Shown: in pieces, positions 1-8,311 of the stretch | Numbering within the stretch: the stretch's first letter is position 1 | Layout of the letters: every line of letters starts with the position of its first letter | DNA from: Planktothrix agardhii NIES-204 | GTDB lineage: Bacteria; Cyanobacteriota; Cyanobacteriia; Cyanobacteriales; Microcoleaceae | NCBI GenBank assembly: GCA_003609755.1 | Contig: AP017991.1 | Coordinates: 3,335,001-3,399,000 of the forward strand | Length of the DNA stretch: 64,000 nucleotides | Reading direction: 5' to 3' | Translations under genes and position numbers: made by a program | Notes under the pieces: generated by a model | What the model was told of the DNA's origin: nothing | Database searches by the model: none | Seen by the model: the letters and a program-made list of their open reading frames with translations, nothing else

Positions 1-304
1 TTTGAACCGCCGACCTAGCGCTTCAGATTTGTGTGAGTTTCCCCACTCTCTGGACTATTCCTTCACCGTAGGCGGGTGTCGCCCGTAGGTGGTGGCCGTT
101 TGTCTAAAGAATAAAATTATTATTCCCTAGAGCCAGTCTCTGCACCTTCTTTCCCCGTTGAGAGGGAAAGCTTGGCTCAAGATTACCTTATCGGTTTCCA
201 GACTTAGGCTTCCTTGAGTTTGACCACATTCACTCACGGGGTTTCCCCACATGGTGCCCGATTCTTCAGGAGGCGCTTGCTCTATCCACCTGAGCCACAG
301 CCCC
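1..304 (-). tRNA. tRNA-Arg(CCU), intron-containing, 3' end cut by the window edge
   Basis: On the minus strand the 5' exon (304 down to 268) starts GGGGCTG, has a D arm GCTC/GAGC and runs through an AGCGC stem to a loop CTCCT with anticodon CCT. The 3' exon (23 down to 1) begins AAGCGCT. Joining the exons gives a 7-nt loop and a perfect 5-bp anticodon stem AGCGC/GCGCT, which fixes both splice sites. The T-arm sequence GTTCAA is visible, but roughly 17 nt of T arm and acceptor lie outside the window. The intervening 244 nt are a group I intron. Confidence 0.9.
24..267 (-). other. Group I intron in the tRNA-Arg(CCU) anticodon loop
   Basis: The 244-nt insert follows U36 of the anticodon and ends in G (position 24), as group I introns do. 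On the minus strand it carries the conserved 3' P7-side element TGCAGAGACT near 147-138 and the S-like element AAGGAATAGTCC near 66-55, the same blocks as in cyanobacterial tRNA-Leu introns. The small size and core fit subgroup IC3. No homing endonuclease is encoded: the 76-codon frame across the region is only intron sequence. Self-splicing is inferred from the family. Confidence 0.88.
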
Positions 305-383
305 AAATTAACACTATTTCCATGATAGCATGATTTGTTCTCAATCTCATTCATCATTGAGAAAAGATTTTAGATAAAGATTT

Positions 384-704
384 TTAACCCTGGGGCAACG
401 CTGTTTTCCAGTTCAAAAATATAAATAACAAAACACTTAATAAATAAACTGAGATTGGGCAAATAATCAACCAAAATGCCGTAGCAAAAACCAAAAAAAC
501 GTAGATTCCTATATAATAGACACGGGATGATTGGTTGTCTAAATTTAACCAAACTACTCCCTCAAAAAATTGCTGAATTGCGAATAACAATGGAAAAGTT
601 GCTAATAAAAGCTGCTTTTTCGAGGTTGTTTGTGTCGGCGTTGCAACGCCTAACACGGATAATGAGAAACTGGCGGTAAAACTGGCGGTTGCTGAAAAGC
701 ACAT
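384..704 (-). CDS. DUF6629-like membrane protein, C-terminally truncated
   Basis: The start is placed at the internal ATG giving MCFSATASF, the typical N-terminus of the DUF6629 family; the upstream 18 codons are not needed. The 106-residue product has hydrophobic segments at about 10-25, 33-52 and 64-95, followed by a short tail and a stop. Family members are usually around 200 residues, so the last third is missing and this is probably a decayed or shortened copy. The function of the family is unknown. It stands alone between the tRNA and ndhF1. Confidence 0.55.
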   Translation of the reverse strand: MCFSATASFTASFSLSVLGVATPTQTTSKKQLLLATFPLLFAIQQFFEGVVWLNLDNQSSRVYYIGIYVFLVFATAFWLIICPISVYLLSVLLFIFLNWKTALPQG

Positions 705-820
705 AAAAATACTAGACTCGGTGAGTCCTTCGGGTTCTAAAATCTGCCCAAAATCCATAGTAGGGTAAAATTATCAACAGTTTTGGCAAGTTCATTAAGA
801 ACTATAAAGTTGACATAGTT

Positions 821-2875
821 ATGGAACCTCTCTATCAATACGCCTGGCTAATTCCCGTGTTGCCCCTATTAGGTGCGACCTTGGTTGGAGTCGGGCTAAT
901 TTCTTTCAACACCGCCACTAACAATTTGAGACAAGTTTGTTCAACCTTCCTGGTCTCAACGTTAGGGGCATCAATGGTCTTATCTTTTGCTCTGCTTTGG
1001 AGTCAACTCGACGGTCACGCTCCCTACACCTATATTATTGACTGGGCAGCGGCCGGAGACTTTAGACTAACAATGGGTTATACCATTGACCATCTGGCGG
1101 CGGTGATGCTGGCAATTGTGACAACGGTGGCTTTCCTAGTCATGATCTACACCGATGGTTATATGGCCCATGACCCCGGATATGTACGCTTTTATGCCTA
1201 TCTGAGTTTATTTAGTTCTTCCATGTTAGGGCTAGTAATTTGCCCGAACTTAATTCAGGTTTATATTTTCTGGGAACTGGTGGGGATGTGTTCCTACCTA
1301 TTAATTGGGTTTTGGTACGACCGCAAACCCGCCGCCGATGCTTGCCAGAAAGCCTTTGTCACCAACCGAGTTGGGGACTTTGGTTTACTCTTAGGGATTT
1401 TAGGCATCTATTGGGCTACCAATACCTTTGATTTTAGCCTCATGGGAGAACGCCTAGAACAAGCCGTAGAAACCGGTTCCTTGAGCGTGATTTTAGCCAC
1501 GTTATTAGGGGTATTGATTTTTCTTGGCCCCGTTGCTAAGTCGGCCCAATTCCCCCTTCATGTTTGGCTTCCCGACGCCATGGAAGGCCCGACCCCAATT
1601 TCTGCCCTAATTCACGCCGCTACGATGGTGGCCGCCGGGGTGTTTTTAGTCGCCCGGATGTACCCCGTGTTTGAGGGGTTGCCGATAGTGATGAATATTA
1701 TTGCCTTTACTGGATGCTTTACGGCATTCTTGGGGGCTACTATCGCCCTAACCCAAAATGACATTAAAAAAGGGTTAGCCTATTCGACTATTTCCCAACT
1801 GGGTTACATGGTAATGGCGATGGGGGTGGGGGCCTACAGTGCCGGACTATTCCACCTGATGACCCACGCCTATTTTAAAGCCATGTTATTCCTGTGTTCG
1901 GGTTCAGTCATTCACGGCATGGAGTCTGTGGTTGGCCATGAACCCGTTCTGGCCCAGGATATGCGTCTGATGGGCGGGTTACGCAAATATATGCCCGTCA
2001 CCTCCGCTTGTTTCCTGGTGGGAACTTTAGCCATTTGTGGTATTCCCCCCTTTGCTGGTTTCTGGTCAAAGGATGAAATTCTTAGTAATGCCTTTGCTGC
2101 TAACCCGATATTATGGTTAGTCGGTTGGTTAACGGCCGGAATGACTGCCTTCTATATGTTCCGAATGTATTTCATGACCTTTGAAGGTAAATTCCGAGGT
2201 AATGACACCACCATCCAACAAAATCTGTTAACGGAAGCCAATGGCCCCCAATTTGCCTTTGGCCCTGGAGCCATGAACCCGGACGAGTTAGCCCAAGGCG
2301 ACGATCACGGCCATAGCCACGATCCCCATGAGTCCCCAGTTACCATGATTTTACCGTTAATGGTATTAGCGGTTCCTTCGGTATTAATTGGGTTAGTGGG
2401 AACTCCATTTAATAATATTTTTGAACTGTTTATTCACGCCCCTGGGGAAAGTGTGAAACAAGTTCAGGAACATCTGGCTGAATTTGAATTAACGGAATTT
2501 TTGATTATGGCAGGAAGTTCCGTTGGTATTGCTTTAATAGGAATTAGTATTGCCTATTTGATGTATTTGGCGGGTAAAATTGACCCCGCCGCGATCGCTG
2601 CCAAATATCCAGCCATTTACAATTTTTCCAAAAACAAATGGTATCTCGATGATATTAACGAAGTGCTATTTGTTCGAGGTAGTCGTCGGTTAGCCCGACA
2701 AGTTATGGAAGTAGACTATCGCGTTGTCGATGGTGCCGTTAACCTTACCGGGTTAGTCACCTTAGTCACGGGAGAAGGCTTAAAATACCTAGAAAATGGT
2801 CGCGCCCAATTCTACGCCCTGATTGTATTTGTAGCCGTTCTCGGCTTCGTTGTCTTCTCAGGAATTACTGGGTAA
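821..2875 (+). CDS. ndhF1: NAD(P)H-quinone oxidoreductase subunit 5 (NdhF1)
   Basis: This is a large proton-translocating antiporter-like subunit of the thylakoid NDH-1 complex, which takes electrons from reduced ferredoxin to plastoquinone in respiration and cyclic electron flow. At 684 residues it has the normal NdhF length and more than a dozen hydrophobic helices. The conserved core around residues 225-330 includes the motif HVWLPDAMEGPTPISALIHA. A His/Asp-rich loop lies near residue 490 (DDHGHSHDPHES). It is followed 104 bp later by ndhD1, the usual cyanobacterial pairing. The start gives a normal N-terminus (MEPLYQYAWLIPVLPLLG), although no strong Shine-Dalgarno sequence is visible. Confidence 0.97.
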   Translation: MEPLYQYAWLIPVLPLLGATLVGVGLISFNTATNNLRQVCSTFLVSTLGASMVLSFALLWSQLDGHAPYTYIIDWAAAGDFRLTMGYTIDHLAAVMLAIVTTVAFLVMIYTDGYMAHDPGYVRFYAYLSLFSSSMLGLVICPNLIQVYIFWELVGMCSYLLIGFWYDRKPAADACQKAFVTNRVGDFGLLLGILGIYWATNTFDFSLMGERLEQAVETGSLSVILATLLGVLIFLGPVAKSAQFPLHVWLPDAMEGPTPISALIHAATMVAAGVFLVARMYPVFEGLPIVMNIIAFTGCFTAFLGATIALTQNDIKKGLAYSTISQLGYMVMAMGVGAYSAGLFHLMTHAYFKAMLFLCSGSVIHGMESVVGHEPVLAQDMRLMGGLRKYMPVTSACFLVGTLAICGIPPFAGFWSKDEILSNAFAANPILWLVGWLTAGMTAFYMFRMYFMTFEGKFRGNDTTIQQNLLTEANGPQFAFGPGAMNPDELAQGDDHGHSHDPHESPVTMILPLMVLAVPSVLIGLVGTPFNNIFELFIHAPGESVKQVQEHLAEFELTEFLIMAGSSVGIALIGISIAYLMYLAGKIDPAAIAAKYPAIYNFSKNKWYLDDINEVLFVRGSRRLARQVMEVDYRVVDGAVNLTGLVTLVTGEGLKYLENGRAQFYALIVFVAVLGFVVFSGITG

Positions 2876-2880
2876 ATTAA

Positions 2881-2925
2881 TCAGTTAACAGTTATCAGTT
2901 AACAGTTATCAGTTAACAGTAGTTA
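2881..2925. repeat. Short tandem repeat between ndhF1 and ndhD1
   Basis: About three copies of a 14-bp unit CAGTTAACAGTTAT lie in the 104-bp gap. Each unit contains the palindrome GTTAAC. Similar low-complexity tandem repeats recur elsewhere in this window (37.9, 39.1, 23.3 and 36.7 kb). Confidence 0.8.
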
Positions 2926-2979
2926 GACCTGCTAACTGATTGTAGCTTAATTTTAATTCCTTCATTCAGTGCTTGATCT

Positions 2980-4563
2980 ATGGAACATTTTCCTTGGCTA
3001 ACAATAACCATCTTATTTCCAATTATCGCCGCCTTACTGCTCCCAATTATTCCAGATAAAGATGGAAAAACGGTGAGATGGTACGCTTTAATTGTGGGAC
3101 TAATCAATTTTGCTATCCTCATTTATGCCTTTAATACGGGATACGATTTCCAGACCCCAGGTTTACAACTCGTAGAAAAATATACTTGGGTTCCCCAAAT
3201 AGACTTAAATTGGTCTGTAGGGGCAGATGGGTTATCAATGCCCCTAATTATTCTGACAGGATTTATCACCACTTTAGCGACTTTAGCCGCTTGGCCTGTC
3301 ACCCTAAAACCGAAATTATTCTATTTCCTGATGTTATTAATGTACGGCGGACAGATTGCTGTATTTGCCGTTCAGGATATGTTGCTGTTCTTTTTAGTCT
3401 GGGAATTGGAATTAGTTCCAGTTTACCTAATTCTATCAATTTGGGGTGGAAAAAAACGCCTCTATGCTGCTACAAAATTCATTCTTTATACAGCCGGAGG
3501 TTCGCTTTTTATCCTAGTTGGTGCCCTAGCAATGGCCTTTTTTGGAGATACCGTCACTTTTGATATGCAAGCGATCGCAGCCAAACACTATCCCATGAAT
3601 TTACAACTGCTATTATATGGCGGTTTCCTAATAGCTTACGGGGTGAAATTACCAATTTTTCCCCTGCATACTTGGCTACCGGATGCCCACGGAGAAGCCA
3701 CGGCTCCCGCCCATATGTTACTAGCAGGAATTCTGTTAAAAATGGGGGGATATGCGTTACTAAGAATGAACGTCGGAATGTTACCCGATGCCCATGCGAC
3801 TTTTGCTCCAATTTTAGTAATTTTAGGGGTGGTTAATATTGTCTATGCCGCCTTCACTTCTTTTGCCCAAAGAAACCTGAAACGGAAAATCGCTTATTCT
3901 TCAATTTCCCACATGGGTTTTGTGTTAATTGGGATGGCATCCTTCACCGATATTGGTATGAGTGGAGCGATGTTACAAATGGTTTCTCACGGGTTAATTG
4001 GGGCAAGTTTGTTCTTTTTAGTCGGCTGTACCTACGACCGCACCCATACCTTAATGTTGGATGAAATGGGTGGCGTTGGCGTCAAGATGAAAAAGGTCTT
4101 CGCTATGTGGACAGCGTGTAGTATGGCATCCCTAGCGTTGCCGGGGATGAGTGGATTTGTTGCCGAGTTAATGGTGTTTATTGGGTTTGCCACTAGCGAT
4201 GCCTATAACTCGACATTTAAAGTGATCGTGATTTTATTAGCAGCCGTTGGAGTGGTTTTAACTCCGATTTATCTGCTTTCAATGTTGCGTGAAATTCTCT
4301 ACGGCCCCGAAAATAAAGAGTTAGTAGAACATGAAAAATTGGTGGATGCTGAACCGCGAGAAGTGTTCATCATTGCCTGTTTATTAGTGCCGATTATTGG
4401 TATTGGGTTATATCCGAAAATATTAACCCAAATGTATGATTCTACAACCACACAGTTAACGGCATTAATCCGTCATTCTGTGCCAACTTTAGCGCAAAAG
4501 CCAGAAGTTAAACCGAGTAAATGGAAATTCCTATCTGTGACCGCGCCTAAAATTGGCAATTAG
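2980..4563 (+). CDS. ndhD1: NAD(P)H-quinone oxidoreductase chain 4 (NdhD1)
   Basis: The antiporter-like NdhD subunit of NDH-1, 527 residues and full length. It shows the family block [20 protein letters not shown] near residues 222-241 and about 14 transmembrane segments. Together with NdhF1 it forms the distal membrane arm of NDH-1L, the respiratory and cyclic form; assignment to D1 rather than D2-D4 rests on its linkage to ndhF1. The chosen ATG gives [20 protein letters not shown], a normal NdhD N-terminus. The gene ends just before a strong hairpin with a T tract. Confidence 0.96.
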   Translation: MEHFPWLTITILFPIIAALLLPIIPDKDGKTVRWYALIVGLINFAILIYAFNTGYDFQTPGLQLVEKYTWVPQIDLNWSVGADGLSMPLIILTGFITTLATLAAWPVTLKPKLFYFLMLLMYGGQIAVFAVQDMLLFFLVWELELVPVYLILSIWGGKKRLYAATKFILYTAGGSLFILVGALAMAFFGDTVTFDMQAIAAKHYPMNLQLLLYGGFLIAYGVKLPIFPLHTWLPDAHGEATAPAHMLLAGILLKMGGYALLRMNVGMLPDAHATFAPILVILGVVNIVYAAFTSFAQRNLKRKIAYSSISHMGFVLIGMASFTDIGMSGAMLQMVSHGLIGASLFFLVGCTYDRTHTLMLDEMGGVGVKMKKVFAMWTACSMASLALPGMSGFVAELMVFIGFATSDAYNSTFKVIVILLAAVGVVLTPIYLLSMLREILYGPENKELVEHEKLVDAEPREVFIIACLLVPIIGIGLYPKILTQMYDSTTTQLTALIRHSVPTLAQKPEVKPSKWKFLSVTAPKIGN

Positions 4564-4589
4564 TTAGTGATCAAATATTAGTGATTTCA

Positions 4590-4627
4590 TCAACCCGATT
4601 TCTTAAAGAAATTGGGTTGATTTTTAT
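4590..4627 (+). terminator. Rho-independent terminator after ndhD1
   Basis: A hairpin with 13-nt arms TCAACCCGATTTC and GAAATTGGGTTGA and a 5-nt loop is followed by a T-rich tail (TTTTTATT). It sits 26 bp after the ndhD1 stop and just before the end of the convergent PIN gene. Confidence 0.85.
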
Positions 4628-4637
4628 TGGTTATTAT

Positions 4638-5072
4638 TTATGCTACTGTAAGTTGAGTAAGTAATGTTTCTGTTGTCCACGTTGGACAACCACAACCTAA
4701 GAAATCACAATCTTGCGTCCAAATTGCTGCATTCAGGACTAATGCTAAGGCAACCGTTGACCAATCGTTGGGATCTCTAGGAATACGATTTCTGGCTTCT
4801 GTTTCCAGGTGAATATAAACTGATTCTTCAATAATATTAATTTTAGTATTAATCACATTTTGTGCAGCTTCTAGTAACTTTTCGCCCAGTTCTTCAGATG
4901 CACCTTTTTTATGAATAATAGCATTAATCCGTTTCCTTAATTCATGAGAAGTTTCTGATAAAACAGATTCGGTCACATATAAAATTAAACCAGGATTTTG
5001 GATCAACTCCTTCCCTCTTTGTCTTAATAGCTCAGAAACTAAAATATTAGCATCAACAACTAAGTGCATCAT
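4638..5072 (-). CDS. PIN-domain ribonuclease, probable type II toxin
   Basis: A 144-residue single PIN domain. The acidic residues that hold the metal are visible: D8 in VVDANIL, a Glu in SVLSETSHEL, and the C-terminal DPND and TQDCDF motifs. PIN toxins of the VapC type cleave tRNA or other structured RNA. The gene starts inside the stop of the upstream gene (ATGATGA, 4-bp overlap), so the two are translationally coupled as an antitoxin-toxin pair. Toxicity and target are inferred from the family. Confidence 0.8.
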   Translation of the reverse strand: MMHLVVDANILVSELLRQRGKELIQNPGLILYVTESVLSETSHELRKRINAIIHKKGASEELGEKLLEAAQNVINTKINIIEESVYIHLETEARNRIPRDPNDWSTVALALVLNAAIWTQDCDFLGCGCPTWTTETLLTQLTVA

Positions 5073-5512
5073 TTTAAGGGTTGACTTAAATCTAAAGCTT
5101 CAGCTAATTCTTCCGGTGTTATATCTGTTTCCTCTAAAAATTGCTTAACTGCTTGGTCAAATTCATCTAGTGCTTGTTTAACTTGCTGTTCAGATGGTTT
5201 TTTAAGAGTTACGTTAAGTTTTAATTCATTTTTAGGCAGTACCATCGCCTCAGTTTGAGATGGTATTCTACTGGTTAAGTTAAGTTTTAAGGATTTTTCA
5301 GTTTCTGGCTGAGGATTTAAAATTTTAAGAATTACATCTTGATTAACTGTTTCAGAGGTTTCTCCTTCTTTAATCGGATTTTCAAAAGCAATATCTTCTA
5401 TGACTTCCACGATTAAATTAGAAATCATTTTTTGATCCTCTTGAATCAGTTCTCGAATCGCCTGTTTTAGAGCATCTTTAAGTTTATTGTCATCTAAGGT
5501 AATGGGAATCAT
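5069..5512 (-). CDS. Putative antitoxin partner of the PIN toxin
   Basis: I set the start at the ATG giving MIPITLDDNKLKDALKQAI (147 residues); a longer frame begins 15 codons upstream but adds an untypical hydrophobic leader. The first 45 residues (helical, ending IEDIAFENPIKEGE) match a short antitoxin type common beside PIN toxins in cyanobacteria. Those antitoxins are usually only about 70-80 residues. Here roughly 100 extra polar residues follow, with two similar LKLN(V/L)T stretches, ending in an acidic helix (TPEELAEALDL). The role is inferred from coupling to the PIN gene. Confidence 0.6.
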   Translation of the reverse strand: MIPITLDDNKLKDALKQAIRELIQEDQKMISNLIVEVIEDIAFENPIKEGETSETVNQDVILKILNPQPETEKSLKLNLTSRIPSQTEAMVLPKNELKLNVTLKKPSEQQVKQALDEFDQAVKQFLEETDITPEELAEALDLSQPLK

Positions 5513-5625
5513 AGTTAAGGGGAGGGATGGAGTTAGTATAATTATAAGCGATCGCACCCAATCCTGGCAAAAATGGTTAAACTAGAAAATAAACCTCTAT
5601 CTAAGCGATTAATATCATTTCATGT

Positions 5626-5670
5626 TATACTGAACGAGATGGTGTGTTTACTAAAAACGTAGTAATACTA
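5626..5670 (+). promoter_or_regulatory. Extended -10 promoter and palindromic operator candidate before the ParA operon
   Basis: TATACT at 5626-5631 is preceded by TG one base upstream (extended -10). Downstream lie TTACTA (5648-5653), TAGTAA (5660-5665) and the perfect odd palindrome TAGTAATACTA (5660-5670), which ends 2 bp before the parA-like ATG. Overlap with the translation start suggests autoregulation, plausibly by the ribbon-helix-helix protein encoded second in the operon. No clear -35 box is seen. Confidence 0.45.
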
Positions 5671-5672
5671 TA

Positions 5673-6329
5673 ATGAAAGTCATTCTCTGTACACATAATA
5701 GTGGTGGTGTAGGTAAAACGACCTTAGCTGTTCATTTAGCAGGAGTTCTTTCTAAGAAAGGAGATGTTTTACTAATAGATTGCGATGATCAAGCAGATTC
5801 TTGGAAATTTTATGTAGGTGCAGAACCTAATGAAGAACTTGATTTTGACCCAGTAGATACAAGACCAGGGATATCAGTTATGACAAACCCTAATCGAAAA
5901 AGTATTAAAAGGCTTGTTAAACGACAACAATATGATTATGTTGTTCTTGATATGAATACACCCTTAGCTAATATTGTTCAAGTTATTTTGAGCAGTGATC
6001 CTCATATCATCTTTATCCCCATCAGTTCATCCCAAAGGTATAAAGGCTTGAATAATCTTGAACCAACTTTAAATATAATTTTTGAGATGGAGGTAAAAGC
6101 CACTTTTACACCTGAAGTTTTTGTTGTACCATTGGGAATTAGTGCTGATGAAGTACAAGAACAAGTTAATAGCATAGAAAATAAGCCTCGCCAATGTAGC
6201 GTAGCTTCCGAGATGGATAATCTACAAGATATAATGCAAGAAGCTGTATATTCTGACAGAAAATATATTTGGGAATATCCAGAATACCAACAGCTAGAAA
6301 ACTATTTTGAAGACTTAATTACTATTTAG
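5673..6329 (+). CDS. ParA/MinD-family ATPase with altered Walker A
   Basis: A 218-residue ParA-like P-loop ATPase. The N-terminal motif HNSGGVGKTT is a deviant Walker A in which the signature lysine of KGGVGKT is serine. LLIDCDDQAD is the A' motif and YVVLDMNTP the Walker B region. Family members form nucleotide-dependent dimers on DNA and position plasmids, chromosomes or protein cargo. This one heads a three-gene operon, with a small DNA-binding-like protein 15 bp downstream and then a restriction-nuclease-like protein. No ParB-type CTPase is nearby. Loss of the signature lysine could change dimer formation. Confidence 0.8.
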   Translation: MKVILCTHNSGGVGKTTLAVHLAGVLSKKGDVLLIDCDDQADSWKFYVGAEPNEELDFDPVDTRPGISVMTNPNRKSIKRLVKRQQYDYVVLDMNTPLANIVQVILSSDPHIIFIPISSSQRYKGLNNLEPTLNIIFEMEVKATFTPEVFVVPLGISADEVQEQVNSIENKPRQCSVASEMDNLQDIMQEAVYSDRKYIWEYPEYQQLENYFEDLITI

Positions 6330-6344
6330 AAAAGAGGTAAGACA

Positions 6345-6860
6345 ATGAGTTCAGAAAATTTGAAATCCCTTGCTAACGAAGATTTATCAGAAAAAAAAGT
6401 GCCAAAAACCAAGAGCGGAAGCAATAAAGTAGACGCAGCTATTAGTAAAGGAAAAATACTCAACGAATCAGAACAAGACAATGATAGTAAAGAATTAACT
6501 ATTAAAATATGCAATACAGATAATAAAAAGTTAATGGGATTAACATCAGCATTGAGAATTAATCGTGAAATAATAATAGAATCATCAATGAATTATGTTT
6601 ATTATTATATCGAAAAATTAAAATTAAGTTTTGATAAAATTATTCAAGAAATGGGTGACCCAGGAGAGGGTTTAGATTCAGATCCTAACATTCCATCATA
6701 TTCTCTCAATTTATCTCGAGAAACAATACAAAAGATAAAAAAAATTGGAATGGAAGAAAGAGTTAATGATTGTGTAATTTTAGGCATTCGTTTACTCTAT
6801 CAAAATAACTGTATTGTAACAGAGTTGGAGAAAGCGAGTGAAAGTTCAAAGGAGAAATAA
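6345..6860 (+). CDS. Protein with two ribbon-helix-helix-like segments
   Basis: I do not recognise a named family. The 171-residue product has a charged, probably disordered N-terminus (1-48, rich in Lys, Ser, Asp and Glu). Two segments follow, each shaped as a strand then two helices: about 49-92 (KELTIKICNTDNKKLMGL...) and about 113-155 (SYSLNLSRETIQKIKKIG...). This pattern resembles a tandem RHH DNA-binding protein, such as the small partners of ParA in plasmid partition. The start has a Shine-Dalgarno-like AAAAGAGG upstream. The stop shares one base with the next ATG, so expression is coupled. DNA binding is an inference. Confidence 0.5.
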   Translation: MSSENLKSLANEDLSEKKVPKTKSGSNKVDAAISKGKILNESEQDNDSKELTIKICNTDNKKLMGLTSALRINREIIIESSMNYVYYYIEKLKLSFDKIIQEMGDPGEGLDSDPNIPSYSLNLSRETIQKIKKIGMEERVNDCVILGIRLLYQNNCIVTELEKASESSKEK

Positions 6861-7342
6861 TGAGCAATTATAAAGTTATAAATGCTAGAATTCAGGGCTT
6901 TATTTCGAGTGATCCGGCTACAAAAGGAGAATTAGGTCGTCGTTTTGCTTATTGTTTAGGGTTAACTCCTGGCCCTCCTGGGCCTGATGGTGGCGTTGAT
7001 GGAGAAGGTTATATTAATGGGTTAAAAATTTATTTTCAATCAAAGTTAAAAAACAAAAATTTAGAAGCAAAAGAAGCAGACGTTTTACATTCTTGTCTAA
7101 TACGGCGTCGTGCTGATATTGGTGTAATGTTAGCTGGAGTTGGTTATACATCACCAACAAGATCCAAGCCTAAAGACGGTTTTAAAAATCGTCTTCTTGA
7201 GTTTCCTGATATTGAACGTTTTAGAATTCATCTACTAACATTACGAGATATATTTGAAGAAAACCAAACCTTTAAAGATGCTGTTAATGACTTACCTCCT
7301 TTGCGTGAACTCAATCGGGAAGCATGGAATATCATGCAATAA
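6860..7342 (+). CDS. Mrr-like PD-(D/E)XK nuclease-fold protein
   Basis: A 160-residue single-domain protein. GPDGGVDGEG (D43, D47) followed by IYFQSK (Q60, K62) matches the Mrr-type catalytic pattern D-(x)n-QxK. A long helix (ADVLHSCLIRRRADIG) and a strand VMLAGVGYT follow, as in Mrr and related restriction nucleases. No helicase, methylase or N-terminal recognition domain is present. AAAGGAG lies just before the ATG, which overlaps the upstream stop by one base. The linkage to ParA- and RHH-like genes is the interesting feature. Catalytic activity is inferred from motif placement only. Confidence 0.55.
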   Translation: MSNYKVINARIQGFISSDPATKGELGRRFAYCLGLTPGPPGPDGGVDGEGYINGLKIYFQSKLKNKNLEAKEADVLHSCLIRRRADIGVMLAGVGYTSPTRSKPKDGFKNRLLEFPDIERFRIHLLTLRDIFEENQTFKDAVNDLPPLRELNREAWNIMQ

Positions 7343-7404
7343 TAGATCAAATAAAAATAGAATTTTATCAGTGTTTTTAGATTTATTTTAACGAAAATAT
7401 TATT

Positions 7405-7875
7405 ATGAATCCTCAACTTTATCAACCCAATCTAAATCAATTAACTCTTTATGACCAAGATTATTATTTATGGATTAATAAAACTGTAGAACAGTTAAGT
7501 AACAACCAATTTCAAGAGATTGATCTTCAAAATTTAATTGCCGAGTTAGAAAGTATGGGGAGGAGTGAAAAACGATCTGTTCAAAGTAATTTAACAGTTT
7601 TGTTAATGCACTTACTTAAATATAAATATCAACCGAATAAACGATCTCAAAGTTGGAGGAGTACAATTGTTGAGCATAGACGACGTTTATTAATTGTGTT
7701 TAAAGATAGCCCCAGTTTAAGGGGATATGGTCAAGAAATTTTTGCAGAATGTTATCAAGATGCGCGTCAGGACGGGGCAACGGAAACGCAATTAAAAGTT
7801 AGTGTTTTCCCTGATGAATGTCCGTTTAATTTAGAAGTGGTTTTGAGGGTTGATTATTTGGCGGATGAAGAATAA
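7405..7875 (+). CDS. DUF29 family protein
   Basis: The 156 residues show the family hallmarks: LYDQDYYLWINKTVEQL near the start, the central helical block LIAELESMGRSEKRSV, then LLMHLLKYKYQPNKRSQSWR and a late SPSLRGY. DUF29 proteins are small helical proteins abundant in cyanobacteria, with no established biochemical function. The gene sits 62 bp after the nuclease-like gene and may be read from the same transcript, but nothing shows that it belongs to that system. A second DUF29 gene occurs at 17.5 kb. Confidence 0.85.
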   Translation: MNPQLYQPNLNQLTLYDQDYYLWINKTVEQLSNNQFQEIDLQNLIAELESMGRSEKRSVQSNLTVLLMHLLKYKYQPNKRSQSWRSTIVEHRRRLLIVFKDSPSLRGYGQEIFAECYQDARQDGATETQLKVSVFPDECPFNLEVVLRVDYLADEE

Positions 7876-7967
7876 GCGATCGCATTTCAACTCAAATCAT
7901 TGAGAAATAGGACAGATAACAGAATAAAAATGATAAAATATCCTTAACTATGCTGTATTATATTAAT

Positions 7968-8291
7968 ATGACTCTAACAGAATTCCAAACTCAACTTTTG
8001 TCTCTTACTCTAATTGAAAAAGCGGAACTCATTCAAGCGTTAACTCAGACTTTAAGCAATGGTTCACGGGGTATTATTAAAACCCCTGGGGTAATAGGTG
8101 GAGATGCTTGTATTGCTAATACCAGGCTTCCGGTTTGGCTATTTGTGAGTTTACGCCGTCAAGGTGCGACGGATGCAGAAATTTTGCAATTATATCCCCA
8201 TCTAACGGCGGCTGATTTGTTGAATATTTGGGTTTATGCAGAGGCGTATTCTGAAGAAATTGAACAAGCATTAAAAGAACAAGAAGAATAA
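7968..8291 (+). CDS. DUF433 protein, probable antitoxin
   Basis: A 107-residue DUF433 protein. The N-terminal helix (EFQTQLLSLTLIEKAELIQALTQ) is followed by KTPGVIGGDACIANTRLPVW, the family signature, and a winged-helix-like block with YPHLTAADLLNIWVYAEA. DUF433 genes are commonly paired with a DUF5615 PIN-like toxin directly downstream. Here only the first part of such a toxin survives, at 8312. I chose the ATG at 7968; an in-frame ATG at 7950 would add six residues. Left without its toxin, this is probably an orphan antitoxin. Confidence 0.75.
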   Translation: MTLTEFQTQLLSLTLIEKAELIQALTQTLSNGSRGIIKTPGVIGGDACIANTRLPVWLFVSLRRQGATDAEILQLYPHLTAADLLNIWVYAEAYSEEIEQALKEQEE

Positions 8292-8311
8292 ATGTAGTAG
8301 AGAGTTGAGCA

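Noticed and set aside
127-357. 76-codon minus-strand frame over the tRNA region, possible homing endonuclease
   Set aside because: It runs through tRNA exon and intron core and has no LAGLIDADG, HNH or GIY-YIG motif.
370-552. 60-codon frame overlapping the DUF6629 remnant
   Set aside because: Different frame of the same region with no family features. I considered it as a frameshifted continuation of DUF6629, but it overlaps rather than extends the sequence.
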